The position numbers and the translations under genes are program-made. A stretch of 62,000 bases of DNA from the NCBI RefSeq assembly GCF_030272615.1, contig NC_081410.1:144198349-144260348 (forward strand), written 5' to 3'. Of this stretch, positions 11,413 through 22,973 are shown in pieces. This DNA is from Cryptomeria japonica (taxonomy: Eukaryota > Streptophyta > Pinopsida > Cupressales > Cupressaceae). The notes below the pieces were generated by a model. The model saw only the letters and a program-made list of their open reading frames with translations, was not told where the DNA came from and ran no database searches. Each line of letters starts with the position of its first letter. Within the stretch, counting starts at the first letter, position 1.

Positions 11413-13670
11413 CTTGTCCCTTTTTGCATTTAACATCCTTGTTGCAGATTTTGTGTTTTTGAAGTTGCAGATTTGACATTTTCGGCAACATTTTGATATT
11501 TTCGTGTCTGCGTACTTTCAGATCACATTTTTGGCTTTTTGCCACGTCTGTGAACTTTCGGATTGCGTTTGGGTTCCTGAATTGTGTCTGTGACATCTTG
11601 AATCGCATCTGTGTTATCAGCAGTATTTTATTTTGCAGGTTCCAGAAATCGCGTTTGTGTTCCTAAGTTGCATCTATGGTGTTTTTAGTCGCGTTTGTGT
11701 CCAGAAATCATGTCTGTGTTCTGGAGCCACGTCTGCATCGCACAGAACCGCATCTGCGTTAGGAAGTTGCATTTGTGTTGAGGGTAATCACGTCTATGTG
11801 CACCGGTTTCAAATTTTGGGTTTATTGATTCGATTTTAGGTTTTGCATTTAATGTTTCAGATCTGGTTTATTTTGAGCTAACATTTTCAGATCTAGCTAA
11901 TGACATTGGTGCAGCTTGTCTTGAAAGCAAAACATTTTGTTGAAGGCCCCTATTTTCACAAAGTCTTTTTAGTTTAAAATTTACCTAACTTGTGTGCTTG
12001 TAGGAAGGGGTGATTATTTGAAACAACCCAAACTACTAACAACTCTTTGTTGCAGGTCCTTGGCAAGGGTTTTTGGATTTTTATTGTGTGCCTTGTTTTC
12101 ATAGACTAGCAAACACTTCAATTGGTACACTAAAATTGAATCATTGTCTTTTGTGTTTTGAGCAATAGGCTCTTTTTGTTTAATCTTTAGAGGGCCTATC
12201 TTCCCGTGTGGTCTTTAGGACTACTAGTGAGAACAAAACGACCCAAGTGGTAGAAAGGAAAACCCACCTCTTTTGAACCACTATAAATAAATGTATTCAT
12301 GGTGAAAACTATGGATAACATGTGCTGATTAGTTCATACCGACACTATGTCTCCCCATAAACCCGTTTGATCAAATTTATTTGATCAATTATAGGGCGTA
12401 ACCCCTACCGACTGGGAGCCTTCTGTATTTACAGAGCTGAAAGTGTCGCATATATGGCCACATGAGTGGATGCCCTTACTAGTACCTTTTTGTTTTAGAA
12501 GCCCAAATCCTTCTAGTTGTTGGGGTAGGAGGTCGGACCTCTGGTAGCGGCCCACACACATACAATTCTTAGTAGAGATACAAAGTTTGCCACAGGGAGT
12601 TTTCATGGGGACTGATGCTTGGCTGACCCAAGAAGTGAGTGCCTAGGGTGGAGCCAGTGAGTTCAAGCATCTAAGTATCCACTCTGAATAGCATAGCCTT
12701 GGGGGTAAAACCCCATGTGGGATCAACAACTATTGTCTTGGCCAGCCATAAGAATTGTGCTTGACTTATTTTAAACATTCAAAACATTCAAGACCAAACA
12801 GCAAAACATTGTGTCTTTTGTGTCTTCAAGTATATGCAAAATATTTTTTTACATCAAACAACACACTTTTTTTTTGGAGTCATTTTGGAGTCTAGACACT
12901 TACACACATTAGGTCTTCATCAACACTGTGTCCTCTTGTCACGAAAAATAGTCAAACAGTCAGATTTGGTCACAACAAAACAACTTCACAAATTGGAAAA
13001 AATTGCACAAATTTTGCAGAAACACGTCTGTGTCTGACATAATAGCGTCTGTGTTGTATAACCGCACCTTCCAGAATCAAAAATGCATTTTGCAAAAATC
13101 TCAGAAGCGCGTCTATGTTGAACAAAGCCATGTCTATATCAAGAAACCGCGTCTGTGAAGTATACAGGCACGTCTGTGTTCAGAATTGAAAAACTGTTAC
13201 AGTCCAGCAAACAAACACAGTCAGTTTCAGAATTCTTGAGCTTCCTAGGTCATTTCTCCAGGGTTTCATTTAGCATTCAACCTATCTTTGGGTCTCACAA
13301 AGTCCATCATTGCTTCACATCTCACTTTACATTCACAATTGTCTAAACTTGAGTCAAAAGGTCACTTGCTTGTCCTCACTATACTTTATCAACACACTAC
13401 ATACAACAATTCTTTGCTAAGTGGTCCCTCATCAAGGTTTCTTACCTTTGAGTCTCATTTGGTCTTACTTAGAGTCAAGGTCAACTTACCTCATCAAGAG
13501 AAACTATCCTCTCTTTGGAAGTCACACCTACTCTACTACATACATACTTGGTCTTACATTTTGGATATTGCAAGTACACCTCAGATTCATTTACATTCCA
13601 TCCAACTCTTGGTCTTCCGTACTTTTTCCATTTTCATCTAGTCTCACACATCTTGGTCAATACCTAGTTC
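11413..13670 (+). other. T1 untranslated leader with ~20-bp GCGTCTGTGTT-type repeats
   Basis: A 2.3-kb leader before gag. From 11505 to 11800 about 13 degenerate copies of a GCGTCTGTGTT-type motif occur every 19-21 bp; more copies lie at 13020-13170. A block near 12627-12660 (CCCAAGAAGTGAG ... GGAGCCAGTG) is shared with the T2 leader at 35083-35129. Several short open frames exist (for example 13288-13641), but none looks protein-coding. Confidence 0.7.
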
Positions 13671-15641
13671 ATGGTTGAAACCCATCTTCAAAAATCTAGG
13701 AGAGAAACTAAAAAGGCTCAAGAGTCTGCAAACATGAGTGTTTATGAGTATGACAATGATGTCTTTTTCAATACTAATCATACTACATTACCTGACATGG
13801 ATGTCTATAGAAACATTCCAAATGTTGAGAACATGGAAACTAAAAACAACAATGAGACACACAATGACAATATGGACAAATTTTCAATACATTCAGTAGA
13901 TGTGGAAGAATCCATTATGAATCCCCATTTCAATCGATTGGTTGAGGAAAGAATGAGGAGGGATAGACAATACTTCTTACAAATGATGGCACAAACTGGA
14001 GCCAAGATACCCCATGATTTTGACATGTCTCAAATAATGGAAAGTCGACCTTTGCAACAACCTCACTCCAACATGGATCAAAGGAGGCCTAATAGTGGAG
14101 GACATAGAGGACCATATATGGTACCTAAATCACCATCATCTTTGCTTCAAAAACCAGAGGTCCCACATACACATGGTCAAGCATATGATACTCACCTTCG
14201 CAGACCATTATGGAAGTCTTATGCAGAAAGATATGCTCAATCACATACCAATGCTAAGGATCAACCACCAAAGCAATTGGATATTCAAAGGCATGCTCAA
14301 AATTTGGACACAAGAAAACTCTGTGTCGAATTTGGGGGCAACACATTAGAATATGACATGCCTGTAGAGTATGGTATACATGCACAAAATAGATATGGCG
14401 TTCCTCAACATGAATCTATACCAAGTGGTCCATATACGCAGCATCACTATAGACCTCCTCCATATGAACATGTGTATGATCAATATCATCCATATATGCA
14501 ACATGCTCCTCCTCTAATTGGTGCCTCAAGCATGGGGTATGGTCCAAGAAGTTGATCTCCACCTAAGAGCAATTTGGAGCAACAAATCAGGGACTTACAA
14601 AAGAAAATGGAGGACATAAATACACCAAAGCCAACATACACAATGAGAGACATATGTCCTTATCCATTTGACAAGAGCATTCTAATGCCTCCATTCCCTA
14701 CACACTTTGTGATGCCTAAATTTGATAAGTATAGAGGAAAAGGGGATCCTAAGGCACACATAAGATAGTTTTTCATTGCTTGCATTGAGGTAGCAACAGA
14801 AGAGACATATTTGATGAGATTATTCCCACAAAGCTTAGGTGATCAAGCTATGGAATGGTTCTCCCAACTTCCACCTAGAATTAAGTCATGGGGTGACTTA
14901 GCAGAGGCATTTATTCAACATTTCTCCTACAACATAGAGACAAACATATCAGTCACTACTTTGTGCAACACCAAGCAAAAAGAGGGAGAATCTTTTGCAT
15001 CATTTTTACAAAGATGGAGAAATCTAGCTAGCAGATGCTCTTGTGAAATTCCACAAAAACAAATGGTAGAAATGTTCACCCAGAATGTTAACAAAGACAT
15101 TGGCTATGACTTAAGGAAAGCTTGTTTGTCCACCTTCAAGGACGTCATTGAAAAGGGCTTAGCAACAGAGAAGGTCCTAATTGAACAAGGAGTCATTAAG
15201 ATATTCAAGGAAAACAAAGATGACTTTAAGGTAAAAGACAAGCCAAGATTTTGGAATAAAAATAAGAACACAGTCAATGATGGTGTTGTTGATGCCAACA
15301 CAGTGCGGCCCAAATTCATCTTTTCAAGATCAAGTTCTACAAACAATCAAGTGAATACTCAAACAACTTCCAGATCACAAAGGAAGTACACCCCATTGGG
15401 AGAACCACTTGAGTCAGTTTTCAAGAAGCTAGTGGCAAACAAGGTAATCACAGTTCCAGATTTTCCCCCATATGAGCCAAAGGTCAAACCAAATTGGTGG
15501 AATGATGACGAATATTATGAATTTCATAAGAGCAAGGGTCATAAGACAGGAAATTGTCATTGACTAAAGAACATCATACAAGATCTCATTGATAGAGGTG
15601 ACATTGAGATTGAGGGACACTCATCCAATCAAGAACATGAG
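13671..15641 (+). pseudogene. T1 gag: N-terminal extension, capsid domain, knuckle-like motif
   Basis: The start of the polyprotein frame, which forms the virus-like particle coat. I take the ATG at 13671 as the start, as the first in the long frame. Residues 1-295 are hydrophilic, with a charged helix (LVEERMRRDRQYFLQM) and a Tyr/His/Pro-rich segment (YRPPPYEHVYDQYHPYMQ). After a TGA at 14553 the frame goes on with a short coiled coil (EQQIRDLQKKM) and the gag domain: FDKYRGKGDPKAHIR, MEWFSQLPP, GDLAEAFIQHFSYN, FLQRWRNLA. The motif near 15520-15563 (EFHKSKGHKTGNCH) keeps two His and the last Cys of a zinc knuckle, with Tyr at the first Cys. Stops also occur at 14766 and 15561, all in one frame. 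Confidence 0.9.
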
Positions 15642-16766
15642 ATGTTTAAGGAACCATTCCCACAGCATGACAAGGGAAAAGCTAAAGCCACAAATGAAGA
15701 AACCAACTATACCAGAGCATCTTATAACTATGATTCAACTATCAATCACATTTCGATGGACAATTATGTCTCTACTATTATCATCAAGGATGAAAACCCT
15801 GAGAATTCTACTCAGAGACCCAAGATTATCCTAAAAGGTGTTGGATCTTCTTCCAAACCTACCTTTGAATGTCATGTCACAACTCATCGAGGTAAAATCA
15901 CTTTGCAAGGTGCCCCAACTAAAAACATCGCTTCTTCATCAACCAAGCCTGAGTACGACCTTGTAGAACAATTAGGGAAGACACCCGTGCTCATCTCCAT
16001 CCTTGAGCTCTTACGCATATCCCCCGCTCATAAAGCTATTCTTGACAAAATCTTGAGAGACACCGTTGTTCCTACTGATCTGAACGTGGACTAGTTTCAA
16101 GCCATGGTGGGATACCTTTCCATTCCACATTCTCTTACATTCACAGAACCTGACAATGCCTCCATGAGTCAGCCACATAATGCACCACTACATGTTGAAG
16201 CCTTCATACACAAACATCAAATAAAACGAGTCCTGATAGATGGAGGAGTTGGTCTAAACATTTGTACATTGAGCACAATTAAACAATTGGGATATTTTTA
16301 TAAAGCTGTGAATTCTAGAAATCAAATCACCATCAAGACATATGATGATGAAGAATGTTCGTCCAAGGGCACAGTCACCTTTCCTCTCAGAGTTGGGCCA
16401 GTTACAAAGGATGTGGTTTGTCAAGTCTTAGATCTAGATCTCACTTATAACATATTGCTAGGATGTCCTTAGATTCATGAAATGAGGGCAGTCCCATAGA
16501 CATATCACCAATGCATTAAGTTTCCTCACAATGGAGTGGAGGTAACAGTTAACGATGATCCTAATCCGTTCATATACTGCAATAATCTGAGATCAAAAAC
16601 TGAGACCATCATTCCCAGTAATCGTGAAGCTGTTCCTTCTTCGGCATACATTGATCCTGAGTCATTAAAACCTTTGACATCAAAACAAGGTGAGCTTAAA
16701 GGCAAGTTTCAGGACAAGGGCATGGGGGAATACACTTTAAATCAGACCATGTACTTATGACAAGTC
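15642..16766 (+). pseudogene. T1 aspartic protease region
   Basis: The same frame as gag continues. The retroviral-type protease lies at about 16180-16472: HVEAFIHKHQIKRVLIDGG, with Asp-Gly-Gly at the active site, as is common in Tat elements, then LNICTLSTIKQLG and a C-terminal half ending DLDLTYNILLGCP. The enzyme cuts the polyprotein after dimerising. Upstream, 15642-16090 is a linker between gag and protease. Stops lie at 16092, 16470, 16497 and 16758; apart from 16497, each fits one C-to-T or G-to-A change. Confidence 0.88.
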
Positions 16767-17807
16767 ATGAGTTCTCTAAAAGAATATGGAAGACCACATC
16801 CTAACAAGAAAGTATCCATCATGGTACTCAAATGGGACCCTACTACCTTTCAAAGATGGGGTGAATTGGAAGAGGAAGATCTATACAAAATGCTTTACAA
16901 AGACATTGAAGATGACACACAAGATCACATCAGTATAACATGTGATAAATATGGCAAGGGCTTCAAAATTCTACAAAAATTCAGGTATGATGGAAAAAGC
17001 CCTCTTGGGTTACGAAAGGAAGGCATCATTGAACCTTTACAACCTGAATTGACATTCAAAAAGGAACGCTCGAAAAGACTTGGTTTCTTGACTTCCAAAG
17101 TTCACACTCAAAGGACAAAGGAAGCCTTACAGATCAAAGCTGCCAAAATTCAACAAGAGGATTGCTATTCCATAAACTCCAACGAATGGGAATGGGGTTC
17201 AGATAAGTCCTCCAGTGACTATGATCTCATCGAGACATTCAGAGAGCCAAATGAACCCACAGAAGAAGAGGAATTTTATAAAAAGTTCAGAGTTGGTCAA
17301 GAAACAACCCATGAGGATTCCACATGGCCCTTGTCTCAAGGTTCTAGGTTGAAATCACATAGGATGAGAACACCTATCCTAGAATGCGCTACTAGTGATG
17401 ATAATTTGGATTCACTCATGATCAAGACTGATGAGGAGAGTGCCATCGATGACCTCGATAATTACCTTGACATACCCAAATATAACTGCATCTTCACTCT
17501 TAGCCCCGCTAACTTCGAAGACATTGAAGGCCTTCCCCTTGTTCACCACAAACTCATTGACTGGGATCATGAAGGACCTGCATAGTTTGACACATTCCAA
17601 AATGATGAAGTTGTTATTGACTATATGGGCATACGAGATGATCTTCCCCTTCGGGACCATAAAGCAGGATACACTATTAAACTCAACAGCGTGGCATATT
17701 TTGGTGAGGGTGTCGGACCTTCCAATCGCAAAAATGTGAAAATAAGAACAAACCACGGGTCTTATGGCGAAAACCACACTGTGGCGCTATATGACCCCAA
17801 AAAGTAA
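16767..17807 (+). pseudogene. T1 polyprotein linker with degenerate G-patch-like motif
   Basis: Same frame, between protease and RT. A glycine-rich motif at about 16983-17040 (YDGKSPLGLRKEGIIEPLQP) follows the spacing of a G-patch, an RNA-binding module, although the central Gly residues are partly replaced. The rest is acidic (DYDLIETFREPNEPTEEEEF). A stop lies at 17583 and the frame ends at 17805. A frame shift between about 17790 and 17830 moves the coding sequence to the RT frame. Confidence 0.7.
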
Positions 17808-18840
17808 AAAGAAAGGTATCTGAGGGCAAAAACCTCTCTGAGGCACCCAAAGATGGAAGGCTCGACATTCTCCCAGTATCATATGAGGAAAAGTCATCCA
17901 TGCTGGTAGAGGAGATTATCAAAACAAACATTGGTACTAAAGAGGTTCCACACAACATATTCCTGGCTTAATCGTTGACAGAGTCAGAAAGGTCAAAATT
18001 CATAAGTTTCTTCAAAAAATGACAAATCAACTTTGCATGGTCATACGCTGATATGCCTATATTAGATTCAGATTTGGTAATGCATCATTTGACAGTCAAA
18101 CTAGGGGAAAAGCTAGTGAAACAGAAATTAAGAAAAATGCATCCACAAGTGGCATTACTAGTCAAAGGAGAACTTGAGAAATTATTGGATGTCGGATTCA
18201 TACACCCAATTGACTATCCTGAATGGATCTCTAACTTAGTGCCTGTCAATAAACCAAATCACAGCATCAGAATATGTACAGATTTCAGAGACATCAATAA
18301 AGCTTGTCCAAAGGATGACTTCCCATTACCAAATATTGACTTGATTGTTGATCTCACAGCAGGTCATGAAATGTTATCACTGATGGATGGATTTTCTAGA
18401 CTTTATAATCAAATAAGGATCGCGCCCAAGGATCAACACAAAACATCATTCACTTGTCCTTGGGGAACTTTTTGCTAGAATGTCATGCCCTTCGGGCTAA
18501 AAAATGCAGGTGCTACATATCAAAGAGCCATGACTACTATCTTTCATGATCTCATGCACGTAACCGTGGAAGATTATGTTGATGACCTCTTGGGCAAATC
18601 AATAGATAGAAATACACATTTGGACATACTTTTAGTCATCTTTGATCAGTTGAAAAAATATAAAGTAAGATTAAACCCCAAGAAATGTGTCTTTGGAGTA
18701 ACCTCCGAGAAACTCCTAGGATTCATTGTATCCAAAAGAAGAATCGAAGCTGATCTAGCAAAAGTCAAGGCCATCTTGGAGATGCAACCACCAAGAAATA
18801 TCAGTCAACTTTGGTCTTTACAAGGGAGACTCTAGTCCAT
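17808..18840 (+). pseudogene. T1 reverse transcriptase
   Basis: RNA-dependent DNA polymerase of the element. Visible motifs in order: HPIDYPEWISNLVPV; RICTDFRDINKACPKDDFPL; LMDGFSRLYNQI (catalytic Asp in the first motif); MPFGLKNAGATYQRAM; EDYVDDLLGKS, with the YVDD active site at about 18570-18600; RLNPKKCVFGV; LLGFIVSKRRIE. All three catalytic Asp residues are present. Stops lie at 17969, 18020, 18476 and 18833. The frame differs from gag-protease by one shift. This is a Ty3/gypsy RT of Tat type, beyond reasonable doubt. Confidence 0.95.
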
Positions 18841-19430
18841 ACGAAGATTCATAGCACAACTTGCAGATAAGTGTAATCCTTTTCAACACCTGCTACATAA
18901 AAACATCAAATTCAAATGGGATGATAACTGTCAATAGGCTTTCCAAATGCTCAAAGATTATCTTCTAAATCCACCAGTTCTGATGCCACCAGTTCCAAAT
19001 TAACCTTTGTTACTATACATATCAGCTACTCCAACAGCATTGGGGGCACTCTTAGCACAACAAATTGTTGAGGGCAAAGAAAAAGTAGTATACTATATCA
19101 GTCGCACATTAGTAGCATATGAGCTAAATTACACACCAATTGAGCATGCATGTCTCACCGTGGTCTTTGCTTCACAGAAATTATGACATTACATGCTCAC
19201 TCATAAGACTAAGTTGGTTGCAAGGATAGATCCATTGAAATACCTTCTCAATAAAGCAACACTTACTGGGCAACTGGCCAAATGGGTAATGATCTTGAGT
19301 GAATTCAACATCGAGTATGTGGATAGAAAAGCAATAAAAGGACAAGCCATCGCAGATCAATTAGCAGACGCTCCCATGATTGATGATGTTCCTCTAAGTT
19401 CAGAATTTCCAGATGAATCCATTTTAACAA
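18841..19430 (+). pseudogene. T1 first RNase H (gypsy-type)
   Basis: Follows RT in the same frame: a thumb/connection (FIAQLADKCNPF, NIKFKWDDNCQ), then LLYISATPTALGALLAQQ, where the usual catalytic Asp of the D-A-S motif is replaced by Ser-Ala-Thr. Then VYYISRTLVAYELNYTPIE, with its Glu, and IEYVDRKAIKGQAIADQLAD. The domain would remove RNA from the RNA-DNA hybrid. In Tat elements this domain is often degenerate because the second RNase H takes over. Stops at 18935, 19001 and 19184. Confidence 0.85.
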
Positions 19431-19850
19431 TGTCACATGCAAAGCCATGGCAACTATACTTCGACGGCTTATACACACAGCATGGGGCAGGAGTTGGCAT
19501 CCTCTTTATAACTCCTCAAGGGGATTCTATACCAAAATCATATTGCATATCATTTCCTTGCACTAACAATATAGTAGAATATGAGGCATTAACAACTGGA
19601 TTACGGATTGCAATTCAGTGGAAGATCCAGGAACTTCGTGTTTTTGGGGACTCTCAACTTGTAATCCATAAAGCAACTAATGATTACCAAACAAAAGATG
19701 AAAAATTACTGCCTTACAAACAAATGGTGGATGACCTAAAACAACACTTCACAAAGATAGATTTTGAGCAGATACCAAGAGAGCAGAATCGTGCCGCAGA
19801 TGCCATGGCTACAATTGCTTCACTGATCAATCTACCTCCAAATGAGACCC
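19431..19850 (+). pseudogene. T1 second (archaeal-like) RNase H
   Basis: A second RNase H lies between the first one and integrase, the known hallmark of the Tat lineage of plant gypsy elements. Visible: WQLYFDGLYTQHGAGVGILF (first Asp), NNIVEYEALTTGLRIA (Glu), LRVFGDSQLVIHKATNDYQT (second Asp) and REQNRAADAMATIAS (last Asp). All four acidic catalytic positions are kept and there is no stop inside the domain, unlike the regions around it. Confidence 0.92.
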
Positions 19851-21195
19851 GCTATGAGTTCTTGGTGGATAACCTTTTGGTTCCTTCATATGAGATCATT
19901 CCTACTGAGACGATATGTGTCATCGGTCCTGAGTCCCAGTTATATGGTTCCATTTTCACATACCTTCGTGACAATACCCTACCTCCTAATCTATCAAATA
20001 ACCAACGTTGCACATTCATTTGCCAATCCTCTTGATATGTCATTTTAGCTAATATCCTATACCGACGAGGTCTAGATGGCACTCTTCTTAGATGTTTAGA
20101 AAGTGACGAAGCTCAGATTGCGTTACATGAAGTGCATGAAGGGATATGTGGTCCACATGCTAGTGGTCCTACCTTGGCCAAGAAACTCATCAGGACTGGA
20201 TATTACTGGCCCAATATGGAAAAAGACTCATATCAGTTTGTCAAGAAATGTAAGCAATGTCAAATTCATGGAGACCTCATACATGCGCCAACACAAGAAC
20301 TTCAACCAATAGCATCTCCTTGGCCCTTTTGTCAGTGGGGACTCGATCTCATAGGCAAGATTCACCCTCCTTCTTCCAATGGTCATAAATTCATTATCAC
20401 TACCACAGAGTATTTCACAAAATGGATTGAAGTTGTGCCTCTCACACAAGTCACTAGAAAACAAATTGCTACATTCATCCTCAACTATATCATTTGCCAA
20501 TACAGTATTCCTGTTTCCATTATCACTGATAACGGGTGTCCCTTCAAAAATTAGGATGTTCATGAACTCTGTGACTGCTTCCATATTTCCCATCATTTCT
20601 TCACACCATATTGCCCCCAAGGTAATGGCCAAGCTGAGGTGTCTAATAAAACAATCCTTAAAATCCTAAAGAAGACAGTCGACGACGCTGGCCCTAATTG
20701 GCATATCCAACTTAATCCTACACTTTGGGCCTACTGCACAAGTGTCCGCACACCTACAGGAGCTACACCTTATTCACTTGTCTATGGCGATGAAGCCATC
20801 TTGCCTATTGAGGTCCATTTACCCTCTTTACGTGTCTCTTTGCACAACATTATCGGCGATGAAGACTATAAGGTCTCTCGCTTACAAAAACTGGAACTAC
20901 TGGATGAACGAAGACAAACTGCTTTTAATCATCTCAAGGCTTACCAACAACGAATGAGTCGCAGCTGCAACCACAAAGTCAAGCCTCGCACATTTGAGGT
21001 AGGTGAATTGGTTCTCAGAGAAAACCCCAAAAATCAGCAAACAAAGAGAAGAAGGGCAAGTTCGAACCAAATTGGCTTGGTCCTTACATCATAACAGCAG
21101 CATATGAATCTGGGGCATATCAGCTCTCAACTATAGAAGGTGAACCTTTGGAGGATCCTATCAACATCATGCACCTTCACAGGTTCTACACATAG
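19851..21195 (+). pseudogene. T1 integrase
   Basis: Inserts the cDNA into the genome. The zinc-binding N-terminus is HEVHEGICGPH ... CKQCQIHGD (20125-20275). The core has WGLDLIGKI (first Asp), IITDNGCPF (second Asp) and PYCPQGNGQAEVSNKTI (Glu), so the DDE triad is complete. The C-terminal part (TFEVGELVLRENPK) breaks at a frame shift near 21035-21060 and resumes in another frame with WLGPYIITAAYESGAYQLS and PINIMHLHRFYT, ending at a TAG at 21193-21195. Stops at 20033 and 20552. No chromodomain is present, as expected for Tat. Confidence 0.93.
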
Positions 21196-21204
21196 CTCTT
21201 CAAA

Positions 21205-21345
21205 ATATCCTAATTCAAAAATATAAAAAAATCAAAAAATTCAAAAATACAAAAAAATCAAAAAATTCAAAAATACAAAAAAATCAAAAAATTCAAAAAT
21301 ACAAAAAAGTCAAAAAAATTTTAAAATACCAAAAAAAAAAAAAAT
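21205..21345 (+). repeat. 26-bp A-rich tandem repeat after T1 pol
   Basis: The unit TTCAAAAATACAAAAAAATC plus AAAAAA repeats about four to five times. T2 has a similar A/T-rich repeat run (38138-38182) at the matching place, just before the same conserved block. Confidence 0.85.
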
Positions 21346-21431
21346 TGTTACTTGGTGAAAACCTAGCAAACAGGCACCTTGTGACACAAAAAACATTGAA
21401 AAATTGAAAAAAGTAAAGAGAAATAATTTCG

Positions 21432-21508
21432 TCCAACAGTGAAAACCACTTCAGTGGCACCCTGGGCAAGTACCATGGTGAAAACTGGGTCACCAATGCC
21501 ATGCATAG
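21432..21508 (+). promoter_or_regulatory. Conserved post-pol non-coding block shared with T2
   Basis: About 77 bp (TCCAACAGTGAAAACCACTT..., then GTGGCACC, GGGCAAGTACCATG, AAAACTGG, CATGC) align with T2 38188-38267, although the flanks do not. Short stems can be drawn, such as CCAC-TTCA-GTGG and TGGTG/CACCA. The function is unknown; a role in RNA packaging or export is only an inference. Confidence 0.6.
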
Positions 21509-22973
21509 AGACATTGCTCCTCCCTCCTTCAGGATTCTCTTTCATTACTTCACTTTGCACACACTCACAACCTATTCGTCCATAATAAACTCATCCATTC
21601 CCATCATGACTTGTTATTGATCTACCCAAGATTGGTTAGCCATTCATAATGAACATCCCTTTTCACCTCCCTTTCTATCCATAATAAATCAGATCCTATC
21701 TGTGGCTAAGGCAAATTCTACATCTAGTGATGGGTGTGGAACTGAGAACATCACATGTTTCTAGAAGTACAGTTTCTTCCAGCTTCCTTCAGTCTATCCA
21801 CGCCCAATTCGCAATAAAGCAGCATCTGCATCGCCAATCCGCAATAAAGTTTCGTCTTCTCCGCAATAAAGTATCAGTTTCATGGATTCAGTCAGTTTCA
21901 GATGAGACAGCAGCAACAATGGACTTCAACAAATCAAATCTTTCAATAGACTCAGACAACATATGGTTTAGTGCTATCTATCCTTTTTTGAAAGTAAACA
22001 TTATGACCACAATCAAATAAGACTTATACAAGTGACAGGAGACACTAAACTTGAGGACTACAGTGGATGTTGGTGTTGAGTCTTAGTTTTCTTTTGATTT
22101 TATCTTTTTGTGACATGTCTTTTAGCTTTTCTAGGATGTCTCTGACTAGAGATTCTATCTCCAGGATGTCTTTGACTAGAAAGGCGAGGATGGGGTATCG
22201 TCACCTATTTGTATTTGTTGTCTATGGATTGTCTCTTAGTAATGCTATGACTTGTCCAAGGATATGAGGACACTGTGAGTCTAGTGTGAACTAGGGCATT
22301 CCTTGTTTGTGACTGTCTTATCTCCATGCAAATAGGTACAATGACTTTCTGGGTCGAACATATGCCTCGATTGTCATAACCTACTTGCCATAATAAAGCT
22401 CAATGATGATAATGCACAAGAAGCTCTTTCACTTTCATATCTTCTATCTTTCATCCCCCTTTCTTGATTGACTTCCATCGTCCTTTTCGAGTCTGTGTAG
22501 CCTGCTATCACATGACTAAGTATAATGACACACCAAAAACATTTGCATTTCATGTAGTTGCACCTGCATTATCATATAAGCATTTCATACATACATATAG
22601 ATATCACAATTACATCACATCCTGCATACAACACCTGTTAGCACAATTTACATTTGCATTATCATATTCATCTGCATTACATACATTCACATTTGCATCA
22701 TGCATACACATATAAAACATATAAAAGAACAAAAATATTACATTTCATCATATACATATTTGCATCCATATCATAAGCATCACATGAGAACATCGCATCA
22801 CATAGGTACGCATGCATAGAGCGGCCGCAAAGATGATTCATCTCATATATATATATATATATAAAGTGTCATGATACAATGATGTCAAAAATCATATGGC
22901 TACAATCACCCGAAGGTGTCTACATCATCATACAAAAATGGTACAATACAGATACATAGGGAGCCCTCTACGG
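21509..22973 (+). other. T1 non-coding region between pol and antisense gene
   Basis: No gene supported. From 22540 to 22800 the sequence is low-complexity with recurring ACATTTGCAT and ATCACAT words. An (AT)n run lies at 22847-22863, and a rare GCGGCCGC at 22822-22829. It lies 3' of the minus-strand gene, so part could be its trailer. Confidence 0.5.

Noticed and set aside
13288-13678. Open frames of 85 and 117 codons just before T1 gag
   Set aside because: They overlap each other in the untranslated leader, have random composition and no motif.
17412-17777. 121-codon minus-strand frame within T1 pol
   Set aside because: It is antisense to the linker between protease and RT and has no independent motif.
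22822-22829. GCGGCCGC site, possible vector or cloning scar
   Set aside because: An isolated 8-bp site with no vector sequence around it; chance occurrence is enough.
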